NCBI GenBank assembly: GCA_013823325.1
Contig: PNLY01000015.1
Span: 1 to 64,000, forward strand
Direction of reading: 5' to 3'
DNA: 64,000 bases
Source: Methylobacterium sp.
GTDB lineage: Bacteria; Pseudomonadota; Alphaproteobacteria; Rhizobiales; Beijerinckiaceae
Each line of letters begins with the position of its first letter. The first letter of the stretch is position 1. A program made the position numbers and the translations under genes. The notes beneath the pieces were generated by a model. It did no database searches and was not told where the DNA came from. It saw only the letters and a list, made by a program, of their open reading frames with translations. This document shows positions 51,788 to 60,124 of this stretch, in pieces.

Positions 51788-51945
51788 CGCTCGGCTTCCA
51801 GCCCGAACGCCCGCGACCGCGCCCCGAGCGCGGTTTTTTTATGCCCGTCGCAAAACTGATGTCCGGTCTTGCGACAAGGCCAAGTTCCAGAGCCAGCCAA
51901 CCAGTTCCGCCCGCTTCCACCAGACGCCTTGCGAGGGTCCGATGA
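51784..51945 (+). CDS. possible second arginine-rich upstream frame coupled to argC
   Basis: A 53-residue frame starting in the ATGA of the leader stop and ending in an ATGA at the argC start. It has ten arginines, including AGG, AGA, AGA and AGG codons that are rare in GC-rich genomes of this type. It passes through the terminator hairpin and its T tract (coding FF). It could couple translation of argC to arginyl-tRNA supply, or be a fortuitous open frame. No protein family. Confidence 0.3.
   Translation: MTLGFQPERPRPRPERGFFMPVAKLMSGLATRPSSRASQPVPPASTRRLARVR
51816..51840 (+). terminator. intrinsic terminator (attenuator) in the argC leader
   Basis: Stem ACCGCGC / GCGCGGT, loop CCCGA, followed by a run of seven T that begins in the last stem base. 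It lies between the arginine-rich leader peptide and argC, about 100 bases before the argC ATG, which is the position of an attenuator rather than an ordinary gene-end terminator. Confidence 0.8.
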
Positions 51946-52874
51946 GCCAGAACCTGAAATCCATCTTCATCGACGGCGAAGCCGGCACGACTGGACTCGG
52001 AATCCGCGAGCGTCTCGCCGATGTGGCGGAAGTCGTGGTCAAGAGCATCGATCCCGACAAGCGCAAGGATCCTGCCGCCCGCAAGGCGATGATGGCGGGC
52101 GTCGACCTCGTCGTGCTCTGCCTGCCCGACGATGCGGCCAAGGAATCCGTCGCGCTCGCCGACGAGCTCGGCAACGACGCGCCCAAGATCGTCGACGCCT
52201 CGACCGCTCATCGCGTCGCGCCGGGCTGGACCTATGGCTTCGCCGAGCTGGAGCCGGGCTTCGCGCAGAAGGTCGCCAACGCCAACCGCGTCGCCAATCC
52301 CGGCTGCTATCCGACCGGCGGCATCGCACTGCTGCGCCCGCTCGTCGATGCCGGCTTGCTGCCGAGCGACTATCCCGTCACCGTCAACGCGGTCTCCGGC
52401 TATTCCGGCGGCGGCAAGAGCATGATCGAAGCCTATGAGGCCGGCACCGCGCCCGATTTCGAGCTCTACGGCCTCGGTCTCAAACACAAGCACCTGCCCG
52501 AACTGCAGGTCTATTCGCGGCTGGAGCGGCGGCCGATCTTCGTGCCGTCGGTCGGCAATTTCCGGCAGGGCATGCTGGTCTCGGTACCGCTGCATCTCGA
52601 CACGCTGCCCGGCAAGCCGAAGCCCGCCGATCTCGAAGCGGCGCTGGCCGAGCGCTATGCCGGCTCGACCTATGTCAGCGTCCTGCCGGCCGATGCGAGC
52701 GGCAAGCTTGAGCCTGAGGCGCTGAACGACACGAACAAGCTGGAATTGCGCGTCTTCGGCAACGCCGATCTCGGCCAGGCGGTACTCGTTGCCCGGCTCG
52801 ACAATCTCGGCAAGGGAGCCTCCGGTGCCGCCGTCCAGAACATCCGGCTGATGCTCGGCCTGCCGGAAGGCTGA
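51942..52874 (+). CDS. argC: N-acetyl-gamma-glutamyl-phosphate reductase (type 2 ArgC)
   Basis: A 310-residue enzyme of arginine biosynthesis. It reduces N-acetylglutamyl phosphate with NADPH in the cytoplasm. Seen: N-terminal IFIDGEAGTTGLGIRERLAD, LCLPDDAAKESVALA near residue 60, the catalytic Cys in NPGCYPTGGIALLRPLV near 120, SGYSGGGKSMIEAYE near 150 and FVPSVGNFRQGMLVSVPLHL near 200. The short length marks the type 2 form. It lies behind an arginine-rich leader and terminator, so arginine-dependent attenuation is proposed. RBS GAGGG is 6 bases before the ATG. In many relatives argC follows rpsI; here it does not. Confidence 0.97.
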   Translation: MSQNLKSIFIDGEAGTTGLGIRERLADVAEVVVKSIDPDKRKDPAARKAMMAGVDLVVLCLPDDAAKESVALADELGNDAPKIVDASTAHRVAPGWTYGFAELEPGFAQKVANANRVANPGCYPTGGIALLRPLVDAGLLPSDYPVTVNAVSGYSGGGKSMIEAYEAGTAPDFELYGLGLKHKHLPELQVYSRLERRPIFVPSVGNFRQGMLVSVPLHLDTLPGKPKPADLEAALAERYAGSTYVSVLPADASGKLEPEALNDTNKLELRVFGNADLGQAVLVARLDNLGKGASGAAVQNIRLMLGLPEG

Positions 52875-52934
52875 CGCCGGTCATCGGGTCGGCCCTGGGT
52901 CCTATCCTCGTTCGCGACGAAACAATGGCTGCAC

Positions 52935-52948
52935 CCCCCAAATGGGGG
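52935..52948. promoter_or_regulatory. CCCCCAAATGGGGG palindrome, copy 3
   Basis: The same motif as at 39107-39120, preceded by one extra C, 62 bases upstream of a small hypothetical gene and 60 bases after argC. The recurrence near small unknown genes suggests a common regulator. Confidence 0.45.
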
Positions 52949-53010
52949 ATGCGACCATGTCTGCTTGCGCTCATAGCTGGATGAGGCGGCAGGAGAGCGG
53001 GGGCGATTCG

Positions 53011-53229
53011 ATGCCGGGATTCGATACGTTGGGCGCGCGCCTCGCGCGCAGTCGGCGCAGGCTCGAACGCGAGCGCGCCGCGATGAACATCGAGCAACTG
53101 GTCCAGGGTGGGCGCGAAACATCTGTTCGAGGCGACGCGGCGCCTGTCGCCTCGGCGGCCAGCATGCCGAGGCCGGCATCGGCGCAAGTGATCAGGTTTC
53201 CGCGCCTGAATGGGCGTGCCGGGGACTGA
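53011..53229 (+). CDS. small hypothetical protein
   Basis: A 72-residue, highly basic protein (DTLGARLARSRRRLERERAA, then a Gly/Ala/Pro-rich tail). GGAGAGCGGGGG precedes the ATG. An ATG at 52942 in the same frame would place the start next to the palindrome. The helical Arg-rich N-terminal half could bind nucleic acid; there is no family match. Moderate chance of being real. Confidence 0.4.
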   Translation: MPGFDTLGARLARSRRRLERERAAMNIEQLVQGGRETSVRGDAAPVASAASMPRPASAQVIRFPRLNGRAGD

Positions 53230-53391
53230 AGCGGCTGTGCCAGGGCGCGCTGCTGCGCTGCCGGGGTGAGGTCGAACAGCCCCGGCAGCGCTTTTTTCGC
53301 GGCCTGCGTGACGAGCCTCGCGACAGGGGTGAGCGCAGGTCGCGGTCGATCACTACGATGATCTTGCCTGTAAATCGAAGGGAAGGCGTCA

Positions 53392-54162
53392 ATGTCGGGA
53401 TTCTCACATGCGTTGCGAGGGAACCGGCGCCGCGTGCTCGTCCCATTGCTCTCGGTTGCGGTCGCGCTCGGCGCGATGGTGCCCGCCCTGGCGTTCGAAC
53501 TGCGCGGGGCAGGCGTGGTGCTGATCCACGGCAAGGCGGGTGGGCAAGGTCCCCTGCAGCCATTGGCCCAGGGGCTGAAGGCGCGCGGTGCGACCGTCGT
53601 GCTGCCGCGGATGTCCTGGACGTCCGGCTACAGGACCTATGACCAGACGCTCGGCGAGGTTCAGGCAGCCGTCTCGCGGCTGAAGGCCGGTGGAGCGTCC
53701 CGGATCGTGCTCGCCGGGCATAGCCTGGGAGCCAACATCTCCATGGGCTACGCTGCTCGCGTCGGCGGCGTCGACGCGGTGGTGGCGCTGGCGCCGGGGC
53801 ATCGCCCTGACTTCATCGCCAGCCAGACCGGGGAGAGCCTTGCGCAGGCCAAGGCGATGGTCGCTGCTGGGCAAGGGGCACAGAAGGGGAGGTTCCTCGA
53901 CTTCAACCAGGGCCGGACCTTCCCCATCACCACGACCGCCAAGGCCTATCTCAACTTCTTCGATCCTTCCGGGCCGGCGGCCCAGGCAGCCCAGGCGAGC
54001 GGCGTCCGCGTTCCGACACTGTGGGTGATCGGCACGGGCGACCGCGCTGCGATGAACGACCGCGCCGCCTATTCCGGCACGCGCATCGTCGTCGAGGCCG
54101 ACCACCAGACGACGCCGCGTGTCGCCGTGGCCGAAGTCATCGATTGGCTGCAGAAGCAGTAG
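53392..54162 (+). CDS. exported alpha/beta hydrolase
   Basis: A 256-residue protein. Basic residues and a hydrophobic run (RRRVLVPLLSVAVALGAMVP) form a signal peptide with cleavage near ALA-F. The alpha/beta hydrolase core follows: VVLIHGKAGGQGPLQPLAQG (oxyanion region) near 42, nucleophile elbow VLAGHSLGANISMGYAARVG near 107, acid in LWVIGTGDRAAMND near 212, and a C-terminal His in VEADHQTTPRVAVA. It is monocistronic. Likely a periplasmic esterase; the substrate is unknown. Confidence 0.87.
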   Translation: MSGFSHALRGNRRRVLVPLLSVAVALGAMVPALAFELRGAGVVLIHGKAGGQGPLQPLAQGLKARGATVVLPRMSWTSGYRTYDQTLGEVQAAVSRLKAGGASRIVLAGHSLGANISMGYAARVGGVDAVVALAPGHRPDFIASQTGESLAQAKAMVAAGQGAQKGRFLDFNQGRTFPITTTAKAYLNFFDPSGPAAQAAQASGVRVPTLWVIGTGDRAAMNDRAAYSGTRIVVEADHQTTPRVAVAEVIDWLQKQ

Positions 54163-54189
54163 GCGCGCGGCCTGCTGGAACTGAAAAAA

Positions 54190-54215
54190 GGCGCTGCCGG
54201 AGACCCGGCAGCGCC
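54190..54215 (-). terminator. terminator between convergent hydrolase and FAH-family genes
   Basis: Stem GGCGCTGCCGG / CCGGCAGCGCC with a 4-base loop. On the minus strand it is followed by a TTTTTT run, so it terminates the FAH-family gene; it may also serve the hydrolase gene. Confidence 0.85.
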
Positions 54216-54240
54216 CTTCCCATCTATGCGTAGGATATCG

Positions 54241-55089
54241 TCAGCCCGCGTAGGGCTTGAACAGCTGCTTCTGGGTGCCGAGGCCCTCGATGCCGAGCGC
54301 CACCGTCTCGCCGCCCTTGAGGAAGCGCGGCGGCTTGAAACCAAGGCCGACGCCGGGCGGAGTGCCGGTGGTGATGACGTCGCCCGGATCGAGCTGCATG
54401 AACTGGCTGATATAGTGGACGAGATAGGCGGCGCCGAAGATCATCGTCTTGGTCGAGCCGTTCTGGACACGCTCGCCGTCGACCTCGAGCCACATGCCGA
54501 GATTCTGCACGTCGGCGATCTCGTCCGGCGTCACCAGCCAAGGGCCGAGCGGGCCGAAGGTCGGGCAGCCCTTGCCCTTGGCCCACTGCCCGCCGCGCTC
54601 GATCTGGAACTCGCGCTCGGAGACGTCGTTGCAGACACAGAAGCCGGCGATCGCGGCCATCGCGTCCTTCTCGGCGATATAGGAGCCGCCGTCGCCGATC
54701 ACGATGGCGAGCTCGACCTCCCAGTCGGTCTTCTTCGAGCCTTTCGGGATGATCACGTCGTCATTGGGGCCGACGATGCAGTTCGGGGCCTTGTTGAACA
54801 GGATCGGCTCGGCCGGGATCGGCGCGCCGGTTTCTGCGGCATGGTCGGCGAAGTTGAGACCGACAGCGATGAAGTTGCGGACATCGCCGACGCAGGCGCC
54901 GATGCGCGGCGAGCCGTCGACCAGCGGCAGTGATTCGGGGGACAGCGCCTTCAGCTTGGCGAGCGAGGCGGATTTCAGCGCCGCGCCGGCGAGGTCGGAG
55001 ACATGCGCGGAGAGGTCGCGCAGCTTGCCGGCGGAGTCGATGAGGCCGGGCTTCTCCTGACCAGATGCGCCGTAACGAACCAGTTTCAC
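54241..55089 (-). CDS. fumarylacetoacetate hydrolase (FAH) family protein
   Basis: A 282-residue FAH-superfamily enzyme, expected to cleave or hydrate a 2-oxo acid with a divalent metal. Metal ligands are seen in the E-x-E motif KKTDWEVELAIVIGDGGSYI near residues 120-140; GLNFADHAAETGAPIPAEPI near 77 and the C-terminal DPGDVITTGTPPGVGLGFKP near 233 are conserved. The closest named families are ureidoglycolate lyase-like and 2-hydroxyhepta-2,4-diene-1,7-dioate isomerase-like; the sequence does not separate them. It is monocistronic with its own terminator. Confidence 0.92.
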   Translation of the reverse strand: MKLVRYGASGQEKPGLIDSAGKLRDLSAHVSDLAGAALKSASLAKLKALSPESLPLVDGSPRIGACVGDVRNFIAVGLNFADHAAETGAPIPAEPILFNKAPNCIVGPNDDVIIPKGSKKTDWEVELAIVIGDGGSYIAEKDAMAAIAGFCVCNDVSEREFQIERGGQWAKGKGCPTFGPLGPWLVTPDEIADVQNLGMWLEVDGERVQNGSTKTMIFGAAYLVHYISQFMQLDPGDVITTGTPPGVGLGFKPPRFLKGGETVALGIEGLGTQKQLFKPYAG

Positions 55090-55554
55090 GTCGTTTCCCC
55101 CTTTTCAATCGTTTCAAACAGGGTTTGCAAGACAAGACCGAAGGTCGCGCCGATCCTGTGCGGACTGCCCCTGCGATGCAAGCCCGCCGCGACGCATGCC
55201 ATGCCTGCGGGCGCGCCGGGAATTGTGGCGCTTTTGCAACGCTTGTTATGAAAGCGCGCATGATCCGCAGCCGCCGGCGAGGTCTATGTTGCGGCGCACA
55301 ATGGCAAAATCGGCAATAGTTCGCATCTAAACCATCTTTTCGGTCGCCGGCTTTGCCGCGGGCCACGCGAAAGGCCGGATTTTTGCACGTTTTTGGCACT
55401 GCCGATGCGGAAAGCAGGGGCAGCAAGGCGATTTGGCGGCGATCAAGGCGGGATTGCGGCGGAAACCGGCAGGCGGCATGGTGATGACAGATTCCGCGGC
55501 CTGCTTCGCCGCAAACCGCCACAACAAGAACCTCAGCTTGGGGAAGACGCCGCG
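55090..55554. other. intergenic region upstream of the FadL-type porin
   Basis: 465 bases without a convincing gene. It must contain the promoters of the FAH-family gene (leftwards) and the porin gene (rightwards). I see no strong consensus hexamers, hairpin or repeat. Confidence 0.5.
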
Positions 55555-56913
55555 ATGAAGAGCCTTCTGAAACTCACCACCGCCGCCACCGTCTCGCTTT
55601 CGGCGCTGTTGGCGGCCGGCGCGGCTTCGGCGAGCTCCTTCGCGATCCGCTCAGGCCAGAGCGCCGAAGGCCTCGGCATGGCCTATGCCGGCGCGGCGGC
55701 GGGCGGCATCGGCATGGGTTCGATGGCCTGGAACCCGGCGACGATCACCATGTTCCCCGGCCGCAACAGCCAGTGGAACTTCACCTATCTCTATGCCAAT
55801 GGCGACTATAAGCCGACCTCGACGACGACGGTGCGCACGCCCGCGGGCAACGTGCCGATTCAGGCTCTCGGCGGTAGCCCGCTTGGCACCGGCAATATCG
55901 GCGGCGACGGCGCTTTCATCCCGGCTTCCTATTCCGCCTGGCAGTTGACCGACCGGCTCTGGATCGGCCTCACGACGGGCGCGCCATTCGGCTTGCGCTC
56001 GAAGCCCGACAACCAGGTCAACGCGGCGCAGGTCTTCGGGCGCTCAGCACGGGTGCAGACGATCAACGTCTCGCCGACGATCGGCTACAAGGTCAATGAC
56101 TGGCTCTCGATCGGTGCGGCACTGCAGGTCCAGTATTTCAAGGCCAGCCTGAAGCAGGCGAGCGGTATCGGCCCCGCCGCGGCCCCGGTGATCATCGAGG
56201 GCGACACGATCGACTTCGGCTATCGCTTCGGCGCCACGCTGACGCCGCTCGACGGCACGACGATCGGCCTGGCCTATCGCTCCTCGGTCCGCCAGACGCT
56301 GGAAGGCAGCCTGCGCAACCCGGCGCCTGCCAGCTACACGCCAGTCAAGGCCAATCTGAACCTGCCCGACTCGGTCGTGTTCGGTGTCTCCCAGGTCATC
56401 AACGACCAGTGGCAGGCCCATCTCGGCGTGGAGTGGACGAACTGGAGCCGCTTCCGCAACATCCCGATCGTCGCCCGCGGCATCGGCGTTCCGGTCACGA
56501 GCCTGAACTTCCAGTATGACGACAGCTGGTTCTTCTCGGGCGGTGTCGAGTACAAGTACAGCCGCGACCTGACCCTGCGCGCCGGTGTGGCTTACGAGCT
56601 TTCGGCGGTCAACGACGACAACCGCCAGATCTTCATCTCGGACAATGACCGGCTCTGGCTCAGCGCCGGCGCCAGCTACCAGGTTACCGAGAAGCTGAAG
56701 CTCGACGTCGGCTACACCTATATCCACGTCAACAAGGCCAAGGTGAACTATACCGGTGCCAACCCGCAGCAGGTGTTCAATCCTGCCCTGCAGGCTGTGT
56801 CCTTCACCGGCAAGGCCGAGCCCTACATCCACATCGTCTCCGCCGCTCTGACCTATCGCTGGGATGATCCGGCCGAGACGATCCCGGTCCGCCCGGTCGT
56901 CCGCAAGAACTGA
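55555..56913 (+). CDS. FadL/TodX-type outer membrane transporter (OmpP1 family)
   Basis: A 452-residue outer membrane beta-barrel protein that lets hydrophobic compounds cross the outer membrane. The signal peptide is LLKLTTAATVSLSALLAAGA with cleavage near ASA-SS. The mature N terminus SFAIRSGQSAEGLGMAYAGA is the FadL hatch motif; alternating strands and SMAWNPATITMFPG follow. It ends in an aromatic-rich strand (VSAALTYRWDDP) and a short tail. A strong terminator follows. In this order such porins import fatty acids or aromatics. Confidence 0.92.
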   Translation: MKSLLKLTTAATVSLSALLAAGAASASSFAIRSGQSAEGLGMAYAGAAAGGIGMGSMAWNPATITMFPGRNSQWNFTYLYANGDYKPTSTTTVRTPAGNVPIQALGGSPLGTGNIGGDGAFIPASYSAWQLTDRLWIGLTTGAPFGLRSKPDNQVNAAQVFGRSARVQTINVSPTIGYKVNDWLSIGAALQVQYFKASLKQASGIGPAAAPVIIEGDTIDFGYRFGATLTPLDGTTIGLAYRSSVRQTLEGSLRNPAPASYTPVKANLNLPDSVVFGVSQVINDQWQAHLGVEWTNWSRFRNIPIVARGIGVPVTSLNFQYDDSWFFSGGVEYKYSRDLTLRAGVAYELSAVNDDNRQIFISDNDRLWLSAGASYQVTEKLKLDVGYTYIHVNKAKVNYTGANPQQVFNPALQAVSFTGKAEPYIHIVSAALTYRWDDPAETIPVRPVVRKN

Positions 56914-56935
56914 GCGGCACATTCCGCGAAACACG

Positions 56936-56963
56936 AAAGCCGGCCTTCGGGCCGGCTTTTTTG
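56936..56963 (+). terminator. Rho-independent terminator of the FadL-type gene
   Basis: A perfect 10-base stem AAAGCCGGCC / GGCCGGCTTT with a TTCG loop, followed by TTTG, 22 bases past the stop. Confidence 0.92.
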
Positions 56964-56982
56964 TGTGAGACATCCGGTGCCT

Positions 56983-57089
56983 CGTCATTCCGGACAAGCC
57001 GCGTCAGCGGCGCAGCGTCGGAATCCATCGTGGGGCACAGAATTCTACAATGGATTCCGGCGTTCCGCTTCGCTCCAGCCGGAATGACG
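56983..57089. repeat. dispersed inverted repeat (CGTCATTCCGG family)
   Basis: CGTCATTCCGG at the left end pairs with CCGGAATGACG at the right; the inner GGAATCCATCG / CAATGGATTCC also pair. It is related to elements at 3091-3195 and 61509-61651. It lies between the porin terminator and the phaC stop. Confidence 0.8.
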
Positions 57090-57124
57090 GCGGGGTATAG
57101 GTCGCTCGGTCAGCGCGGCGCCGC

Positions 57125-58966
57125 TCAAGCCTTGATCTTCACATAGCTTCCCGGCGCGTCCTCCAGCGCGGGCAGGGGCCCGTCGCCGGGAATACGCGGC
57201 TTGACGCGCTTCGGCGCCTGCTTCTCCAGCCAGGCGAACCAGTGCGGCCACCAGGAGCCGGGATGCTCCTCGGTTTTCTTCATCCACTCCTCGAATGTGC
57301 CTTCCGGCTTCGGGCCGGTCCAGTACTGGTACTTCACCTTGGTCGGCGGGTTGACCACGCCGGCGATGTGGCCGGAGCCGGCCATGACGTAGTCGACCGG
57401 GCCGCCGAAGGTCTGCGAGCCCAGGAAGACCGAGAGGGCCGGCGCGATATGGTCCTCGCGGGTCGCCAGGTTGTAGATCGGGATGGTCACCTTCTTGAGG
57501 TCGAGCAGCTTGCCGCCGAGGCGCATCTCGCCCTTGCTCAGCTTGTTCTCGAGATAGCAGTTGCGCAGGTAGAAGGAGTGGTTCGCCGCCGGCATCCGGG
57601 TCGAATCCGAATTCCAGTAGAGCAGGTCGAACGGGGTCGGCGCCTTACCTTTCAGGTAGTTGTTGACGGCATAGGACCAGATCAGGTCGTTCGGCCTGAG
57701 CATGTTGAAGGCGCCGGACATACGGGCCCCGTCCAGATAGCCGCGTTCCGCCATCTGCTCCTCGACGGCGCGGATCTGCTCCTCGTCGACGAAGACCGAG
57801 AGCTCGCCGGCATGGCTGAAATCGACCTGCGTGGTGAAGAAGGTCGCGCTGGCGATGCGCTTGTCCCGGGTCGCCGCCATATAGGCCAGCGTCACGCCGA
57901 GCAGCGTGCCGCCGACGCAATAGCCGATCGTCGAGACCTGCTTCTCGCCGGTGACCTGCTCGATCGCCTCCAGCGCCGCGAAGATGCCCTCGCGCATATA
58001 GCTCTCGAAGTCCTTGAGCGCGTGGCGGTGATCGGGGTTGACCCAGGAGATGCAGAAGACCGTCAGCCCCTGCGCGACGCACCAGCGGATGAAACTCTTC
58101 TCGGCGTTGAGGTCGAGGATGTAGAACTTGTTGATCCAGGGCGGCACGATCAAGAGCGGCCGCTTCAGCACCGTCTCGGTCGCCGGCGCGTACTGGATCA
58201 GCTCGATGATGTCGTTGCGGTAGATGACCTTGCCCGGCGTCGTCGCGATGTTGACGCCGATCTGGAAGGCGCCGGCATCCGATTGCCGGATCTTGAGCTC
58301 GCCGCCGCCGGCCTCGACGTCCTCGGCCAGCATCTTCATGCCGCGCACCAGGTTCTCGCCGTTCTGCGCCATGGTCTCGCGCAGCAGCTCGGGATTGGTC
58401 GCGACGAAATTGGACGGGGAAAGGGCCCCGGAGATCTGCTTGACGTAGAAGCGGGCCTTGTCGCGCGTATGGGGATCGAGATCGTCCGCCTGCTCGACCA
58501 TGCCCTCGGCCCAGCGCGTCGTCAGCAGGTAGGCCTGCTTGACGAAATCGAAGACGGGGTGGGTGTTCCATTCGGGATCGGCGAAGCGGGCGTCGCGCTT
58601 CTCGGGTGCGATCACCGGCTCGACCTGCTCGCCGCCGAGCCGCTTCAGCGTCGAGCTCCACAAGGAGAGGAAGTCGCTGGTGATCGCGCCTTGGGCCTCG
58701 ATGATCTTCTGGGGATCGCTGACCCAGCGCTCGGCGACGCGGCCGAGCACCTTGACCATCTCGCTGGCTTCGTCGGCCTGGCCGGTCTTGGCCTCGCCCC
58801 GTTCGATCGGTTTCAGATAGGCGGCCGTCACCTTGCCGGCCTGCTCGACCAGCTTACCCATATTCTGCGCCATCGCCTCGAAATCGGGCACCGCCGGAAG
58901 CTCGCCGAACGGCGTTTCCGCAGGCTTTGGCCCGGTCTTGCCCTTCTCGTCAGCTGGCGGACACAT
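57125..58966 (-). CDS. phaC: class I poly(3-hydroxyalkanoate) synthase
   Basis: A 613-residue PHA synthase that polymerises 3-hydroxyacyl-CoA into storage granules. The N-terminal domain includes DPEWNTHPVFDFVKQAYLLT near residue 130. The catalytic alpha/beta-hydrolase domain has the lipase-like box with Cys in IGYCVGGTLLGVTLAYMAA near 340, the acid in YNLATREDHIAPALS near 500 and His in AGSGHIAGVVNPPTK near 528. Also seen: VPPWINKFYILDLNAEKSFI near 270. Length and the single subunit indicate class I. GGGGAG lies 8 bases before the ATG at 58966. No phaA/phaB nearby. Confidence 0.97.
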   Translation of the reverse strand: MCPPADEKGKTGPKPAETPFGELPAVPDFEAMAQNMGKLVEQAGKVTAAYLKPIERGEAKTGQADEASEMVKVLGRVAERWVSDPQKIIEAQGAITSDFLSLWSSTLKRLGGEQVEPVIAPEKRDARFADPEWNTHPVFDFVKQAYLLTTRWAEGMVEQADDLDPHTRDKARFYVKQISGALSPSNFVATNPELLRETMAQNGENLVRGMKMLAEDVEAGGGELKIRQSDAGAFQIGVNIATTPGKVIYRNDIIELIQYAPATETVLKRPLLIVPPWINKFYILDLNAEKSFIRWCVAQGLTVFCISWVNPDHRHALKDFESYMREGIFAALEAIEQVTGEKQVSTIGYCVGGTLLGVTLAYMAATRDKRIASATFFTTQVDFSHAGELSVFVDEEQIRAVEEQMAERGYLDGARMSGAFNMLRPNDLIWSYAVNNYLKGKAPTPFDLLYWNSDSTRMPAANHSFYLRNCYLENKLSKGEMRLGGKLLDLKKVTIPIYNLATREDHIAPALSVFLGSQTFGGPVDYVMAGSGHIAGVVNPPTKVKYQYWTGPKPEGTFEEWMKKTEEHPGSWWPHWFAWLEKQAPKRVKPRIPGDGPLPALEDAPGSYVKIKA

Positions 58967-59073
58967 GATGGCGCTCCCCTTGATAGCCGTACGCAGGAGT
59001 TGCACTCCCCATTTTGGACCTATTAAGGACCTAACCGGTATGAGTGACAAAGAAATTTTGCGGAAGCGGGGCG

Positions 59074-59430
59074 ATGGCTGACAAGCGGACCGAAATCTCG
59101 CTCAAGGCGGTCGGGCTCGTCCTGCTCGTCGGGGCTGCGCTCGGAGGTTGCGAAGCCGCTCGCGGCGTTGCGGAACTTACCGATCTCGCCACAAAGCCCG
59201 GCGATCCCAAGCCGTTCGTAACCGAGACCCGGCCGCAGGATCCGAAATATATTCCGATCGGCACCACCGTCTCGCGCGAGGCCAAGCGCAAGACGGTCGA
59301 CGAGTTCAAGAAGCTCGAGGCCGAGCTCGACGCCAAGCGAATCTCGAACGAGGCAGCGGGCACGCAGGCGCAGCAACTCGGCAAGGTCCTGCCGCCGCCG
59401 GCTCCGCCGCCCGCGCCTCCGACGGAGTGA
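59074..59430 (+). CDS. hypothetical lipoprotein
   Basis: A 118-residue protein with a lipoprotein signal (ISLKAVGLVLLVGAALGGC; lipobox LGGC), a charged helical middle (KRKTVDEFKKLEAELDAKRI) and a proline-rich end (LPPPAPPPAPPTE). It is divergent from phaC, with about 107 bases between starts. A GTG at 59044 in frame is an alternative start, but the ATG at 59074 gives a normal signal. Function unknown. Confidence 0.7.
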   Translation: MADKRTEISLKAVGLVLLVGAALGGCEAARGVAELTDLATKPGDPKPFVTETRPQDPKYIPIGTTVSREAKRKTVDEFKKLEAELDAKRISNEAAGTQAQQLGKVLPPPAPPPAPPTE

Positions 59431-59496
59431 GTGCGGGCAGCTTGCCCAGCGCCGCTATGATCATTCCAATGGCGGCTCCTCAGCGGAGCGTCAGTG

Positions 59497-60123
59497 ATGA
59501 TCCTGATCGGCCAGTATGATTCGCCTTTCGTGCGCCGCGTCGGCATCGCGCTGGCGCTCTATGAGCTGCCCTTCGAGCACCGGCCGTGGTCGGTCTTCGG
59601 CGACGGCGAGAGGATCCTACCGCTCAATCCGCTGGTTCGCGTCCCGACGCTTGAGCTCGATGACGGGCTCGTGCTGGTCGAGAGCCACGCCATTCTCGAC
59701 TATCTCGACGGCCTTGTGCCTCCGGAACTCGCGCTGTTTCCGCGTGCCGAGCCGGCGCGCCACCGGACCTTGCGCGTTGCGGCGCTGGCGATGGGCCTCG
59801 CCGAGAAGGCGGTGAGCCTGTTCTACGAGCTGAAGCTGCATGACCGGATCTCCGAGGCCTGGGCCGGGCGTTGCCGCAGCCAGATCGCAGGCGTCCTTGC
59901 AGCCCTGGAGCGAGAGCGGGCCGAGCGCATCGGCGACTGGTGGTTCGACGACCGCATCGGCCACGCCGACATCGCGCTCGCTTGTGCGCTGCGCTTCGCC
60001 GGCGAGGCGCATCCCGATCTCGTCGCGCTGGGCGACTATCCGGCGCTGGAAGCGCATTCCGCCCGTTGCGAAGCGCTGGACGTGTTCAAAACGATCAGCC
60101 AGCCCTTCATTCCGCCGGCATGA
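59497..60123 (+). CDS. glutathione S-transferase family protein
   Basis: A 208-residue GST. The N-terminal thioredoxin-like domain begins ILIGQYDSPFVRRVGIALAL and contains NPLVRVPTLELDDG with the cis-Pro near residue 55 and VESHAILDYLDG near 70 (glutathione binding). The helical C-terminal domain follows, with FDDRIGHADIALACALRF near 155. Ser sits where some GSTs have Cys. Likely a glutathione-dependent detoxification or unknown-substrate enzyme. A GTG one codon upstream is an alternative start. Confidence 0.9.
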   Translation: MILIGQYDSPFVRRVGIALALYELPFEHRPWSVFGDGERILPLNPLVRVPTLELDDGLVLVESHAILDYLDGLVPPELALFPRAEPARHRTLRVAALAMGLAEKAVSLFYELKLHDRISEAWAGRCRSQIAGVLAALERERAERIGDWWFDDRIGHADIALACALRFAGEAHPDLVALGDYPALEAHSARCEALDVFKTISQPFIPPA

Positions 60124-60124
60124 A

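Noticed and set aside
50094-52595. An 833-codon minus-strand frame across speB and argC
   Set aside because: The plus strand holds two unmistakable enzymes and the arginine leader; the antisense translation has no motifs.
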